Notes: a model not told the origin generated them from the letters alone. A DNA stretch of 64,000 bases from Thiotrichales bacterium (GCA_016936535.1 JAFGXP010000017.1:164830-228829), one strand, 5' to 3'; numbered from the stretch's first letter, positions 27,219-36,682 are shown. Made by a program: numbers and translations.

Positions 27219-27240
27219 GCTTCCCCTAGTTTGGGGAAGC
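27219..27240. repeat. Perfect 8-bp hairpin after the second flagellin
   Basis: GCTTCCCC and GGGGAAGC flank a six-base loop, 13 bases past the stop codon of the second flagellin gene. No run of T follows on either strand, so it is not a classic terminator. It could shield the flagellin mRNA 3' end or attenuate read-through into flaG. Confidence 0.6.
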
Positions 27241-27252
27241 ATTGCTCTCAGC

Positions 27253-28074
27253 TTATCTTAAGAGAGCAAGAACATTCTGCGAATTCTGATTCGCTTGCGA
27301 CAGCATACTCATCCCCGCTTGCTGCAATACTTGGGTACGAGCAAGGCTTGCCGATTCTTTGGCGAAGTTTGCATCCTGAATACCAGAACGTGCACTTGAA
27401 ATGTTCTCGCTGACGTTTTGCAGGTTAGCGATGGTGTATTCCAAACGATTTTGCACTGCCCCAACCCCAGATCGCTGGGTACTCAAAGTGGAAAGCTGAC
27501 CATCCAAAGCAGTAAGAGCGGCTGCCGCATTTGTAGTGCTATCAACGCCCACAGCAGCGACCGCAGTTGCAATTGCAGCACCACCAATGGTGGTTAGCGC
27601 AATAGAGTCTGCAGCCGTGTCTTCCCAACCAACATGAATATTGGTACCGGTTTGCGCACTCATCACCTGAACACCGTTAAATTTGGTGGTGGTTGCAATA
27701 CGGGCCAATTCTGCCGACAGAGCATCAAACTCTGCATTCATCGACGCACGGTTGGCCGAAGTATAAGTACCATTGAGCGATTGAATCGCCAATTCACGCT
27801 GACGTTGCATGATATTGGTCATCTCTTCCGCTGCACCATCAATCGTTTGCGCCATTGAAATTCCGTCATTGGCATTGCGTACTGCCATGTCTGTCCCCAT
27901 GATTTGCGAGGTCATTTTGGTCGCGACCGCTAAACCTGCCGCATCGTCTGCTGCACTGTTGATTCGCAAACCAGAAGTCAAACGCTCCATTGAAACCGCC
28001 ATATCACGGCTTGAACCATCTAACTGACGAGTTGCGTTGATTGATGCGATATTTGTGTTGATTACCATTGCCAT
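27253..28074 (-). CDS. fliC: Flagellin, second tandem copy
   Basis: Filament subunit of 273 residues. It starts at ATG 28074 (MAMVINTNIASINATRQL), with GGAGAG five bases upstream; a longer frame from 28119 has no support. It keeps the conserved N-terminal D0/D1 region (LTSGLRINSAADDAAGLAVA) and the C-terminal D1/D0 region (RLEYTIANLQNVSENISSAR through SQNVLALLR) joined by about 60 variable Ala/Thr-rich residues, so the outer D2/D3 domains are absent. It is closely similar to the neighbouring flagellin in both ends and differs mainly in the middle. Confidence 0.96.
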   Translation of the reverse strand: MAMVINTNIASINATRQLDGSSRDMAVSMERLTSGLRINSAADDAAGLAVATKMTSQIMGTDMAVRNANDGISMAQTIDGAAEEMTNIMQRQRELAIQSLNGTYTSANRASMNAEFDALSAELARIATTTKFNGVQVMSAQTGTNIHVGWEDTAADSIALTTIGGAAIATAVAAVGVDSTTNAAAALTALDGQLSTLSTQRSGVGAVQNRLEYTIANLQNVSENISSARSGIQDANFAKESASLARTQVLQQAGMSMLSQANQNSQNVLALLR

Positions 28075-28096
28075 GATAGCTCTCCTTTGGTATTGA

Positions 28097-28128
28097 TTAG
28101 CGCTGAGCCTAAAGCTCAAGCGAGCTAA
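28097..28128. repeat. Imperfect hairpin in the leader of the second flagellin
   Basis: TTAGC and GCTAA form the outer arms and GAGC/GCTC the inner arms of an imperfect stem-loop about 23 bases before the second flagellin ATG. In the 132 bp between the two flagellin genes I see no terminator and only a degenerate sigma28 match, so the second copy may be read from the first with this structure affecting stability or translation. Confidence 0.35.
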
Positions 28129-28206
28129 CTTTTTTATTGCATGCCTTTAGTCGGATTTACCGTGCCTCTAGCGTGCGCTGGTTAAAATCGGTTATCCGTT
28201 ACCGGC

Positions 28207-29028
28207 TTATTGCAGTAACTGCAGCACGTTTTGCGACTGCTGATTCGCTTGTGACAACATGCTCATGCCCGCTTGTTGCAAGACTTGGGTACGAGCAAGG
28301 CTTGCCGATTCTTTGGCGAAATTCGCATCCATAATCAAAGAGCGAGAGGAACTCATGTTTTCACTAATATTTTGTAGGTTGGCCACGGTGTATTCCAAAC
28401 GGTTTTGCACCGCACCCACTCCAGAACGCTGGGTATTCAAAGAAGACAATTGTTCATCTAACACAATCAAGGCAGCGGCTGCAGCAGCAGAGCTGGCAAT
28501 CGATTCCGCATCAATCGCGGTGGCAATGGCGGCTGCGCCAATTGCGGTAATGGTAATGGAATCTGCTGCGCTGTCTTCCCAACCCGCATGGATTTCAAGT
28601 TGTGACTGAGTATTCATCACTGGCACACCGTTAAACTTGGTTGTGCTGGCAATCCGCGAAATTTCATCGGTTAAGGCTTGGAACTCCGCATCCATCGACG
28701 CACGGTTGGCTGAAGTGTAAGTACCATTAAGCGATTGAATGGTCAATTCACGCTGGCGCTGAATCATATTGGTAATCTCTTCAGCGGCTCCATCAATGGT
28801 TTGCGCCATTGAGATACCATCGTTCGCATTACGTACTGCCATATCCGTACCCATAATCTGCGAGGTCATTTTCGTGGCAACCGCAAGGCCGGCAGCATCA
28901 TCTGCTGCGCTATTAATTCTCAGGCCTGAGGTTAAACGTTCCATCGCCACTGCCATATCGCGGCTCGAAAGATCGAGTTGACGAGTTGCGTTGATTGATC
29001 CGATGTTTGTGTTGATTACCATTGCCAT
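28207..29028 (-). CDS. fliC: Flagellin, first tandem copy
   Basis: Filament subunit of 273 residues, the same length as its neighbour, starting MAMVINTNIGSINATRQL and ending QSQNVLQLLQ. The N- and C-terminal helices are nearly identical to the second copy. The middle (about 145-190) differs (for example STTKFNGVPVMNTQSQLEIH) and holds Ser/Ala-rich stretches. It has its own sigma28 promoter, a leader of about 80 bases and GGGAGAAACATC before the ATG. Ser and Thr in the middle domain are likely sites for pseudaminic acid, given the adjacent glycosylation genes. Confidence 0.97.
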   Translation of the reverse strand: MAMVINTNIGSINATRQLDLSSRDMAVAMERLTSGLRINSAADDAAGLAVATKMTSQIMGTDMAVRNANDGISMAQTIDGAAEEITNMIQRQRELTIQSLNGTYTSANRASMDAEFQALTDEISRIASTTKFNGVPVMNTQSQLEIHAGWEDSAADSITITAIGAAAIATAIDAESIASSAAAAAALIVLDEQLSSLNTQRSGVGAVQNRLEYTVANLQNISENMSSSRSLIMDANFAKESASLARTQVLQQAGMSMLSQANQQSQNVLQLLQ

Positions 29029-29115
29029 GATGTTTCTCCCTGTATGAAAGTCATACGCTTGTGTGTGTTTTACGTTTTTTCTATGTTGAGGCGGTGTTTC
29101 CCGCCTTCACTCTCT

Positions 29116-29142
29116 TTATCGGGTCCTTAGCGGAAAACTTTA
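29116..29142 (-). promoter_or_regulatory. Sigma28 promoter of the first flagellin
   Basis: On the minus strand, TAAAGTTT (29142-29135), an 11-base spacer and CCCGATAA (29123-29116) match the FliA consensus TAAAGTTT-N11-GCCGATAA at 15 of 16 positions. Transcription would start near 29109, about 80 bases before the ATG. This is the clearest regulatory site in the window. Confidence 0.92.
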
Positions 29143-29183
29143 GAAATTTTTTGCTCATTTTTTTAAAGTTTTGTAGGACCAAA

Positions 29184-29212
29184 ATAAAAAAACCGAGCAC
29201 TTAGGCTCGGTT
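29184..29212 (-). terminator. Rho-independent terminator after maf
   Basis: On the minus strand ACCGAGC and GCTCGGT form a 7-bp stem around a six-base loop and are followed by seven T and then ATTTT. It closes the pse-maf operon directly upstream of the flagellin promoter. Confidence 0.92.
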
Positions 29213-29249
29213 TTCTGTAACGGCAGTCTTTGAATAACTTGAGTTAATA

Positions 29250-31697
29250 TTAGCTATTTAACGAATCCACAAAACGCTGTAGGGCCTCTGAATCAAAGCG
29301 TGGATTTTTTTCAGCCTGGCTCAATAAAGTATTGGCCTCACTCAGCTGATTTTGACTGACCAATAAGCGCAACAGTTGAATCAGGGCTTGGGTATCTGAA
29401 TGCTGCTGCAAGTAACGACTCAAAACTTGAATGGCGCCATCCCACTGTTGATCAAGCATCAGAGCTTCGGCATAGAGCGGTTGATATTTTGGGTGCCAAC
29501 TCGCAAGCAAGGCTAAAGCTTTTTGTCCGATTTCTTGTCTATTTAACCCAAAAGCCAACGGATAAAGCTGTTGTTGAATCGCGGGGATACGATGAAGCGG
29601 ATCCATCGACAAATAATGTAATAGCGCATCTTTTGGCTGTTCCTTTAACTCCAATAACATGCCAGCCGCCAGATACTTGACTTGCTGATACTCGCTGCCT
29701 TGCGTGTGACTCAATTGACGGCCAATATCCTGTAATAGCCTTAAAGCCTTGGCATCAAAGGCCACCTGCAAGCGTTCGACAAACTCTTGCGGGCTATCAA
29801 AACGCTGGGCAAAAGCCTTGTCTAAAGCCGATTCATCTTGCAATTTAAAAGCAAATGCCGCCTGCAACTGAGCCACTTGATCTGGGAATTGCTGCCGATA
29901 AAAAGCTTCTTTTTGCGGGGCTAAGTGCTGAACCCAAACTTGAAAACGTCCCGGAATTTCCGTCTGCAACCAATGCTGCGCTAACGCGGGAAAATCTGGT
30001 TCAGCGCTCAACTCACTCTGACGCCAGGCCAGCTCTTCTTGCACCGCCTCTAATTGTTCTAAGAATTTTTCTGCCGCAAAATGCAAGCCTCCAAAAAAAC
30101 CGCTGAGAGAATCGATCATTTCTTGATGCGACATTTGCGTTAAAGATTCCACAGGCTTTAAGGTACGCATGAACGCTTTGTAACCGTAATTGACAAATGT
30201 CTGATAATCTGGCCCGACCGTGATTTCTAACGATTTTTTGAGCTTGAGCACCTTATCAATTCGGGATTTTTGCAACTGCGGTGCTGCAAATAATTTCTGA
30301 CAAAGTGGCAAGGCTTTAGCCGAATCGCGCAAGATTTGTTGTAACCACTGCCGATGCTTTTTCAAATCCGCGCGAAATTGTTGTTGAAAGTCTGATTCTA
30401 CTTGACGGTTGTAGGCTAATGGCTGCGCATAAAGCTCGGTAATAGTCGGTTTTATTTGCGTTAAATGGATATTTTCAATTGGACAATAGGTGACGTTTTC
30501 AATCACGGCCGCACCATCACTTAAATTAAACGTGCGTAATTCTGGCCACTGCTTTTGCAAACGTTGCAACTGCTCTTCAAATAAATTACGGGCATCGTAC
30601 AACTGAATGTTGGTGCCGACAGTTTCACCGCGATAATTAACCGCATAGGTATGAATTTTATCGGGCTGCGCCTTTTGGCTTTCAATGCTGCCGGATTCAT
30701 GACATTTCCCGTCTGGGGTAAAACAATAATCCACACCGGCTAAATAAACGTGTTGGGCACCGAGATAGGCAGCGACACCAAAGAGCGCATTGGTCACGGT
30801 TGGACCGTCCGAGATAAAATTATTTTCCGAATCTTTGGCCCATGGAAAACGCCGTCGGCTGTAAGTTTTTAAGCCGGGCCATTGACGAATTAAACCTTTG
30901 AACGGATGCTCTCCGGTGACCAGAATGCTGCGATTCGCAAAGTGGTACATCTCTTTGGCATAATCAAACATCAAGGGTTGCGCGTCAAAAATGCCAATAA
31001 AATCCGGCTCAATTCCCTCTTGAATTAAACGTTTACAAATGCGTCCCGCAGCAAAAATCCAGAGTTTTTCTTGATTTTGCTGAATCCAAGGAATCACCGC
31101 ATCTAAAGAAGGACCGCCGCCTAAAATAATCGCTGGAATGTCGGCCGATAAACTGGCTTCAATCTTTTTCAGCGGGTGAACAAGATCGCAACTGTTTTCC
31201 AGTTGCCAATTAAACACCTGCATAAAATCATGGTTATCCACTCGATCGATTAAAAATCGATGATAAGCTTCTTTAAAAGTTTGATGAATGGTTTCGTAGC
31301 CGGGCGTCGCCCCAGAAACAGACAGTGAGGAAAGAATCGTCACCGCACCGCGTATCACATAATCTTGATAGGGTTCATAAAGTTGTTCAAAATCAAACAC
31401 CTCAAAAGCGCCACATTCAAATTTAAAGTGTGGAAACGCCTTGCTATCAAATTGTTTGAGCGGTTCCAAGCTGGCTAAATAATCAAGCACAATAAACCGT
31501 TGGGAACGATTGGCAATTTTTGCCAAATAAGGCAAAATCAGGCCAGCATCCGATCCCAACACAACAAATAAGCGCTCATCCGGTAAGGCTTCGCCAATAA
31601 AGATCGGATAAATCTCGTTCGATGGCTGGTTATCCAATAGACTCGGATAGACTTCAGAAAAGACCGATTCGCCTTGTTGAGTTAGCGTTGTTTGCAT
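29250..31697 (-). CDS. maf: Motility-associated factor glycosyltransferase (Maf)
   Basis: Maf proteins transfer nonulosonic acids such as pseudaminic acid onto flagellin before export. The 815-residue protein has the central domain related to 6-hydroxymethylpterin pyrophosphokinase MptE, with AIILGGGPSLDAVIPWIQQN, FAAGRICKRLIQEGIEPDF and FISDGPTVTNALFGVAAYLG followed by VYLAGVDYCF. N- and C-terminal regions are helical; the last 200 residues resemble repeat-like helices (QLYPLAFGLNRQEIGQKALA). It is the last gene of the pse operon and lies immediately upstream of the flagellins, its expected substrates. Confidence 0.93.
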   Translation of the reverse strand: MQTTLTQQGESVFSEVYPSLLDNQPSNEIYPIFIGEALPDERLFVVLGSDAGLILPYLAKIANRSQRFIVLDYLASLEPLKQFDSKAFPHFKFECGAFEVFDFEQLYEPYQDYVIRGAVTILSSLSVSGATPGYETIHQTFKEAYHRFLIDRVDNHDFMQVFNWQLENSCDLVHPLKKIEASLSADIPAIILGGGPSLDAVIPWIQQNQEKLWIFAAGRICKRLIQEGIEPDFIGIFDAQPLMFDYAKEMYHFANRSILVTGEHPFKGLIRQWPGLKTYSRRRFPWAKDSENNFISDGPTVTNALFGVAAYLGAQHVYLAGVDYCFTPDGKCHESGSIESQKAQPDKIHTYAVNYRGETVGTNIQLYDARNLFEEQLQRLQKQWPELRTFNLSDGAAVIENVTYCPIENIHLTQIKPTITELYAQPLAYNRQVESDFQQQFRADLKKHRQWLQQILRDSAKALPLCQKLFAAPQLQKSRIDKVLKLKKSLEITVGPDYQTFVNYGYKAFMRTLKPVESLTQMSHQEMIDSLSGFFGGLHFAAEKFLEQLEAVQEELAWRQSELSAEPDFPALAQHWLQTEIPGRFQVWVQHLAPQKEAFYRQQFPDQVAQLQAAFAFKLQDESALDKAFAQRFDSPQEFVERLQVAFDAKALRLLQDIGRQLSHTQGSEYQQVKYLAAGMLLELKEQPKDALLHYLSMDPLHRIPAIQQQLYPLAFGLNRQEIGQKALALLASWHPKYQPLYAEALMLDQQWDGAIQVLSRYLQQHSDTQALIQLLRLLVSQNQLSEANTLLSQAEKNPRFDSEALQRFVDSLNS

Positions 31698-31731
31698 GGA
31701 ATCCCCTTTTTAGAACCATAAAGCACAAGGA

Positions 31732-32787
31732 CTACTCAGCACTCGCCAAATCATCCATCGTGACGGGTTCGCCTCTACGGCGACTGTGGGTTAAGCGCTT
31801 ACCTAACAAAGCAGTTAAATGCTTGGGGGCCAAACCATATCCTGGCCGAATACTCTTGATGTGTTCTGCGGTAATCGTTTCACCCGCATCCAGATCTTGA
31901 ACAAAATACAGCGAACGGCGAAACTTCACATTGCCCTGCTCACTGGAACTGAGTCCATAGTCCACTTGACCTAACGCCTGCCAAGCGGTCTTAGCCCCTT
32001 CGCACAAGGCTTTGAGATCCGGTTCCTCCAGTGAAAAACTGTCATCGGGTCCGCCACCGCAGCGGTCCAAAGTCACATGCTTTTCAATAATGCAACCTCC
32101 CAAGGCCACACTGGCGATGGCCGTGGTGTTATCCAACGTATGGTCGGATAACCCAACCGGAACGCCAAAACGACTTTGCATATCCACCAACGTTCTTAAG
32201 TTATATTCGGCAGCGGGAGCCGGATAACCACTGACACAATGCAAAATGGCCAGATCTTGGCAGCCACCTTCACGAGCAGCCGCAATGGCCTCGGCAATTT
32301 CTTCTGCGTTGGCCATACCGGTGGAAATAATCATCGGTTTGCCGGTTTGTGCGACATATTTAATTAGGGGCAAATCGACGGCCTCAAAACTGGCGATTTT
32401 GTAGGCTGGGGCATTTAAATCTTCCAATAAATCAACGGCGGTGTGATCAAATGGCGAACTAAAAATTGTGATGCCGACTTGATGGGCATAATCAAACAAG
32501 GGTTTATGCCAATCCCAGGGCATATAGGCGCTCTCATAGAGCTCATACAAACTTTGCCCACCCCACAAGCCGCCTTCAATCATGAATTCAGGCGTGCGCA
32601 TATCCATAGTAATGGTGTCGGGGCGATAGGTTTGCAGCTTCACGGCATCGGCTCCAGCACGCTTCGCCATCTCGATGATTTTATAAGCATTTTCGATCCT
32701 GCCATTATGATTTGCCGACATTTCAGCAATCACATAAGGAGGGTAAGTTCGCCCAATAGGGCGCTGATTAATTTTGAATTCAGACAT
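31732..32787 (-). CDS. pseI: Pseudaminic acid synthase PseI
   Basis: PseI condenses the 2,4-diacetamido-hexose with phosphoenolpyruvate to make pseudaminic acid. The 351-residue protein has the NeuB-type barrel (VIAEMSANHNGRIENAYKII, DAVKLQTYRPDT, ISTGMANAEEI, VGLSDHT, IEKHVTLDR) and the C-terminal SAF/antifreeze-like domain. The stretch CGGGPDDSFSLEEPDLKAL favours PseI over sialic or legionaminic acid synthases. It follows pseH by six bases. Confidence 0.93.
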   Translation of the reverse strand: MSEFKINQRPIGRTYPPYVIAEMSANHNGRIENAYKIIEMAKRAGADAVKLQTYRPDTITMDMRTPEFMIEGGLWGGQSLYELYESAYMPWDWHKPLFDYAHQVGITIFSSPFDHTAVDLLEDLNAPAYKIASFEAVDLPLIKYVAQTGKPMIISTGMANAEEIAEAIAAAREGGCQDLAILHCVSGYPAPAAEYNLRTLVDMQSRFGVPVGLSDHTLDNTTAIASVALGGCIIEKHVTLDRCGGGPDDSFSLEEPDLKALCEGAKTAWQALGQVDYGLSSSEQGNVKFRRSLYFVQDLDAGETITAEHIKSIRPGYGLAPKHLTALLGKRLTHSRRRGEPVTMDDLASAE

Positions 32788-32793
32788 TTACAC

Positions 32794-33306
32794 TTAATTC
32801 TCTTTAATAACTTTTTGCATAAACCAAACAGACTGATGATTGATTGTTTTAATCCCTAACTGAACAAAACCATTTTTTTGATAAAACGCAATAGCTCGTT
32901 GATTTTTTGCAAACACCTCTAGGTTTAGAACGTTTAAATTAAGAGTATGGCTTGCATAGTTTGTTGCTGCTTCTTCCAGAATTTGCCCAGCTCCGGTCAA
33001 TGTGAAAAACGGATTGGCATAGAGTCCGAAATCGGCGGTTTTTTTCATATCATCAACTTTTGTGAAGTTAATTGACCCAATAAAAGCATCGACCTTTTTC
33101 ACAACAAAATAGTGTTTAGTTGTATCTTTTTTCAGAGATTCAATAAACCGGAAATGTTCCGTTTCGCTAATCGCTTCCGGGTGATACATCCATTTGCAGA
33201 TCTCTGGATGATTGCGCATTTTGAGCACCGATAAAGCGTCTTCTTTTGAGAGCTCGGTAAAGTTTATCAAGGTGACTTCACCAAAGTGTGGGGTAATGAG
33301 ATTCAT
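32794..33306 (-). CDS. pseH: Pseudaminic acid pathway N-acetyltransferase PseH
   Basis: PseH acetylates the 4-amino sugar nucleotide in the pseudaminic acid pathway. The 170-residue GNAT-fold protein contains EALSVLKMRNHPEICKWMYH-like features (KMRNHPEICKWMYHPEAIS), the acceptor region FIGSINFTKVD, a degenerate acetyl-CoA loop (GAGQILEEAA) and YQKNGFVQLG near the end, typical of PseH. It overlaps pseG by four bases. The gene looks more A/T-rich than its neighbours by eye. Confidence 0.88.
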   Translation of the reverse strand: MNLITPHFGEVTLINFTELSKEDALSVLKMRNHPEICKWMYHPEAISETEHFRFIESLKKDTTKHYFVVKKVDAFIGSINFTKVDDMKKTADFGLYANPFFTLTGAGQILEEAATNYASHTLNLNVLNLEVFAKNQRAIAFYQKNGFVQLGIKTINHQSVWFMQKVIKEN

Positions 33307-34388
33307 GGGCTTGACTCCAGGATGTTTTGAACCACTCGAACGCAGCCTAAGCCATCGGAAAGATTTGAGGATTTTTCACTTAGAGTAGATAATTTCGCTC
33401 GCACATCGGGCATCAAATCGGCAAGTTGATCGACGTGTTCCATTAACTGCACCACCCCATCCCGCGCCAAAGCCTGAGCAATGAGCCGTTGATTTTCGGC
33501 AATCACCATCTGAATCGTCGGCAAACCTAAACAACAGCGTTCCCACGTGGTCGCGCCGGCCGCACCAATCGCTAAATCAGCATGAGCCATCCGCTCTGCC
33601 ATATTGGCAACATCAACTACTACAAGGGTTTTGATCGGCATCGCCTTGGCAAGTTGAATTACCTTGTTCAGATGCGGTGCGGTTGCCCCCATTACTACCG
33701 TAATTTCGGCCAAGGGATTGCTTGGAAGACGCGCCAGGGCTTGTAGAATCAGGCCGGTGTCATTCTTGGCATCCACGCCCCCTAAGGTAATCAGCAGATG
33801 ATTTAAAACCGCGTTTTGAGTTCGGCGTTGCAAGCTGAATGCTCGCCACTGGGCAAACTCTGGCCTTAAGAGCGCATATTGCACCCCCGCCAAAATCTTG
33901 CAGGCTTTTGGAACGCGAAGGCGATATTTCTCCACAGTCGCGCCGTAATTCTGATCCAGTAAAAGATCACAAAGATGATTTCGATCTCCCAAATCATCAA
34001 TCACCATCAATTGACCCACAAAAGGTTTCAGCATGGCGTGCCAGTGCGCATCCAACGCATAATGGTCCACAATTAACCAATCGGGATGGAGTGGTTCAAG
34101 AATGGACTGACAGGCTTTGGCATCTTGCTGCTGAGTGGCCCCTAACCAAGCTGCGTGTGTCAGAGCCTCTGCAACCTTTTCAGTGTGTGCCACGTCTGAT
34201 TCTATCGGCAAGCTGTAACCCACAAATCCCGCTTGTTCAATTTTAGCCAGCAAATGACCAAGGTGCGCTCGGCAAATAAACGCAACCTCAACCCCTTGTT
34301 CTTGCAAGGCTTTGGCCAAGGTTAAACACCGCATGATATGACCGGTGCCAATATGAATGGAGGCATCGGTGCGAAAAACCACCTTCAC
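33303..34388 (-). CDS. pseG: UDP-sugar hydrolase PseG
   Basis: PseG removes UDP from UDP-2,4-diacetamido-2,4,6-trideoxy-altrose before PseI acts. The 361-residue GT-B-like protein starts FRTDASIHIGTGHIMRCLTL, the signature including the catalytic His near residue 17. The C-terminal half has LITLGGVDAKNDTGL and ADLAIGAAGATTWERCCLGL, the nucleotide-binding part. The start is a GTG at 34388, with AAGGG upstream, three bases after the methylase gene. Confidence 0.93.
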   Translation of the reverse strand: MKVVFRTDASIHIGTGHIMRCLTLAKALQEQGVEVAFICRAHLGHLLAKIEQAGFVGYSLPIESDVAHTEKVAEALTHAAWLGATQQQDAKACQSILEPLHPDWLIVDHYALDAHWHAMLKPFVGQLMVIDDLGDRNHLCDLLLDQNYGATVEKYRLRVPKACKILAGVQYALLRPEFAQWRAFSLQRRTQNAVLNHLLITLGGVDAKNDTGLILQALARLPSNPLAEITVVMGATAPHLNKVIQLAKAMPIKTLVVVDVANMAERMAHADLAIGAAGATTWERCCLGLPTIQMVIAENQRLIAQALARDGVVQLMEHVDQLADLMPDVRAKLSTLSEKSSNLSDGLGCVRVVQNILESSP

Positions 34389-34391
34389 GAC

Positions 34392-35021
34392 TTACCCTTT
34401 TTCCAATAAGAACCAGTTGACGTCATCTTGCGGCCAATTTGGATCACCACGATAACAAAAACCATAATCCACCAATCGCAAAGACGGAAATTGCTGCAGC
34501 ATTTCTCCAGCAAAATCGCGTTTATACATTTTGTGGCGATGTCCACGATAAGCAATTTCCACTGGCGTGGGATGGTAATACTCCGCCAATAAAATGTAGC
34601 GCCGACTGGCTTGATACAGCGTTTGATAAACCTGAGAAAGTACCTCGGGTGCTAAATGAATCAAGACTCCCTTGGTAAAAATGAGATCAAACGTTTGAGT
34701 AACGGGATAGTCCAGAATCGAACCGGCAAAGACCGAATCAATCGCCTCTATTTGTTGGAGTTTGGTAACCGCTTGCGGATTAATTTCAATCGCATGCAGA
34801 GCCGATTGCGGTTTTAAGGCAGCCAAAGCACGCAAGTTTAAGCCGATATTTGCGCCAACTTCCATAATGGACGTCAAGTGATGCGTTCGGGCCAACATTT
34901 GACTAAAGAGCGCGAGATTGCTCGCCAGCAAGCCCTCGCCTTGATTTCGCTGCTGATACGCATCTCCAAATTCACCGGCCCAAAAGGCCTCTTGTTCGGT
35001 TTGATAGTGTACGATTGACAT
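34392..35021 (-). CDS. Pseudaminic acid biosynthesis-associated methylase
   Basis: A 209-residue SAM-dependent methyltransferase with motif I IMEVGANIGLNLRAL (about residues 52-66), the acidic HAIEINPQAV, and FDLIFTKGVLIHL. Start EQEAFWAGEFGDAYQQRN and end WFLLEKG match the family described as pseudaminic acid biosynthesis-associated methylases. The target of methylation is not established, possibly the nonulosonate itself. It is the first gene of the pse-maf operon; the 205 bp upstream show no clear promoter. Confidence 0.88.
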   Translation of the reverse strand: MSIVHYQTEQEAFWAGEFGDAYQQRNQGEGLLASNLALFSQMLARTHHLTSIMEVGANIGLNLRALAALKPQSALHAIEINPQAVTKLQQIEAIDSVFAGSILDYPVTQTFDLIFTKGVLIHLAPEVLSQVYQTLYQASRRYILLAEYYHPTPVEIAYRGHRHKMYKRDFAGEMLQQFPSLRLVDYGFCYRGDPNWPQDDVNWFLLEKG

Positions 35022-35226
35022 CCTAAATACCCCTTAACAACCCTTTATAAAGACGCCCAATTTCTCGCGCTTGTATAGCGACGCTTTTTCTTACCGCTGT
35101 CGAACCTTAAACATCTCTATTGAAACGCGAGGCGCAACAAGTGGCGCTTTTTGATTCGCAACCCAACGTTAAAAACACAGAATCGATCCCGATTGCCTCC
35201 CGCGTCAGAATGGATTCTGCCCTTTC

Positions 35227-36648
35227 TTAAGCACCGCGTTTCACCGCTAAAACTTTTTCCAAGTAATGACGCGCTTCCTCCGTCTGGTGTTCTTGACGCA
35301 ATCGGTGGCGAATTTGAGCTGGGCTCAGGCGATTAATCTGCGCCAGTGCCTGCTCTTGGGTCGCGCCAAACAGAGCAAAAACACGATTTAAACCGGCATT
35401 ATAGGCGGAAACGATCAGCATTTCCTGACTGAGCGGATTCTGCACCTGGGCAAAATAGACATCGCGCAGCAAACTCAAATAGGCTGTGCCAATCCGGATA
35501 TTATTGGCCTCGTCCAACAACTCCGCTTCGGTTGGTGCACGATTTTCGCCATCCAGTAGTCGATAGACGTCGCGTCCAGCCGCATCGGCTTTAATCTGCA
35601 TTAAACCCAGAGCATTCGATTGACTGCGGGCCTGCGGATTAAAAGCACTTTCCACCTGCATAATCGCCAAAATCAAGGCGAGAGACACTTGGTATTTTTC
35701 TGCATAACCGGCGGCAAGGTCTCGATAATGTTCTAATCGGCTCAGGGCCTGCTTACTCTCAAAATGCGGGGTTAAACGTGCCATTGGCTTGTCGCTTAAA
35801 GGAATACGCAGCTGTAACACGCGTTGCTGCTCTTTTTCAATCCACTTTGCCTGCTCACGTAACAGCACCTTGCTGTACTCATAAGCCTGGGCCGGATAGC
35901 GAATCGAATGACCGGAACGATCCAGAATGCGATTGTAATAATAGGGCTCACTGAGCAGGGAGAATTTTCGATTGCTTAATAAATCGGTCGCATTAGCTTC
36001 GGTTGGCGAGAGCATTAAATTGGCGAGCGCTTTCTTAATAAGCCCAACCTGCGCTAAAGTTTCCGGAAACTCAAGCAGAAGATATTTTGCCTGACTGGAA
36101 ACCGTAATCGAGGCCGGTGCTTTAGAAACTGAAGCCGATGCAGACTCTGGATTCGCGGCAATGGTTTTTATCTCGGGAGATGAAAGCGATGACAAAACTG
36201 GCTGACTGACTGTCTCGGACACCGAAACTTTTTTCGTTTCAGCTTCAAAGTTTAGCTCAGGTTCAAGGTCTGGCTCAGGCGCTAAGGTCTCGGATGCGCT
36301 CAACCAGGGCTGCCACAAGGTGAAGGTTAAAAATGTCGGCACCCGTTTATTGGGTTCCGGCAGAGTAGGATTACCAAGGGTTGACTCACCTTTAAGATCA
36401 GGCAAAGAAGTGACTGGATTTTCTGGTGGAGCTTCTGACTGAATCTCTGGCGACGGTGCGTTTGGTGAACTTAAAACGCGAAACGAAGTACGCTGTTCTA
36501 TTGGCAAAACAGCCTGTGCTTGATTGGTAAAATCGGCCACGGGTTGTTTCTGCAACCAGCCATGAAAGGAAGTGACATAAGAAGCCCCTAACAGCAAAAT
36601 GCCACTGCCGATGATTGCGCCTCCGTTGACCCCTTTGGTGAAACTCAT
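35227..36648 (-). CDS. MltC-like lytic transglycosylase
   Basis: This 473-residue protein carries a C-terminal lysozyme-like SLT domain with catalytic Glu333 in LAIMQVESAFNPQA, then SNALGLMQIKADAAGRDVYR and YLSLLRDVYF, closest in pattern to MltC/EmtA. It cleaves peptidoglycan glycan strands. The N-terminus has a membrane anchor or signal segment (about 9-28) without a lipobox, followed by about 150 Ser/Pro/Glu-rich residues. It sits between flgL and the pse operon, and a sigma54 promoter precedes it, so it is probably a flagellar gene that opens the cell wall for the rod or hook. Confidence 0.88.
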   Translation of the reverse strand: MSFTKGVNGGAIIGSGILLLGASYVTSFHGWLQKQPVADFTNQAQAVLPIEQRTSFRVLSSPNAPSPEIQSEAPPENPVTSLPDLKGESTLGNPTLPEPNKRVPTFLTFTLWQPWLSASETLAPEPDLEPELNFEAETKKVSVSETVSQPVLSSLSSPEIKTIAANPESASASVSKAPASITVSSQAKYLLLEFPETLAQVGLIKKALANLMLSPTEANATDLLSNRKFSLLSEPYYYNRILDRSGHSIRYPAQAYEYSKVLLREQAKWIEKEQQRVLQLRIPLSDKPMARLTPHFESKQALSRLEHYRDLAAGYAEKYQVSLALILAIMQVESAFNPQARSQSNALGLMQIKADAAGRDVYRLLDGENRAPTEAELLDEANNIRIGTAYLSLLRDVYFAQVQNPLSQEMLIVSAYNAGLNRVFALFGATQEQALAQINRLSPAQIRHRLRQEHQTEEARHYLEKVLAVKRGA

Positions 36649-36682
36649 TTTTTGCCTCCGGCAAACCGATGAATTTACCTAA

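Noticed and set aside
28131..28162. Sigma28-like TAAATCCG element before the second flagellin
   Set aside because: With correct spacing the -10 half matches only about half of the consensus.
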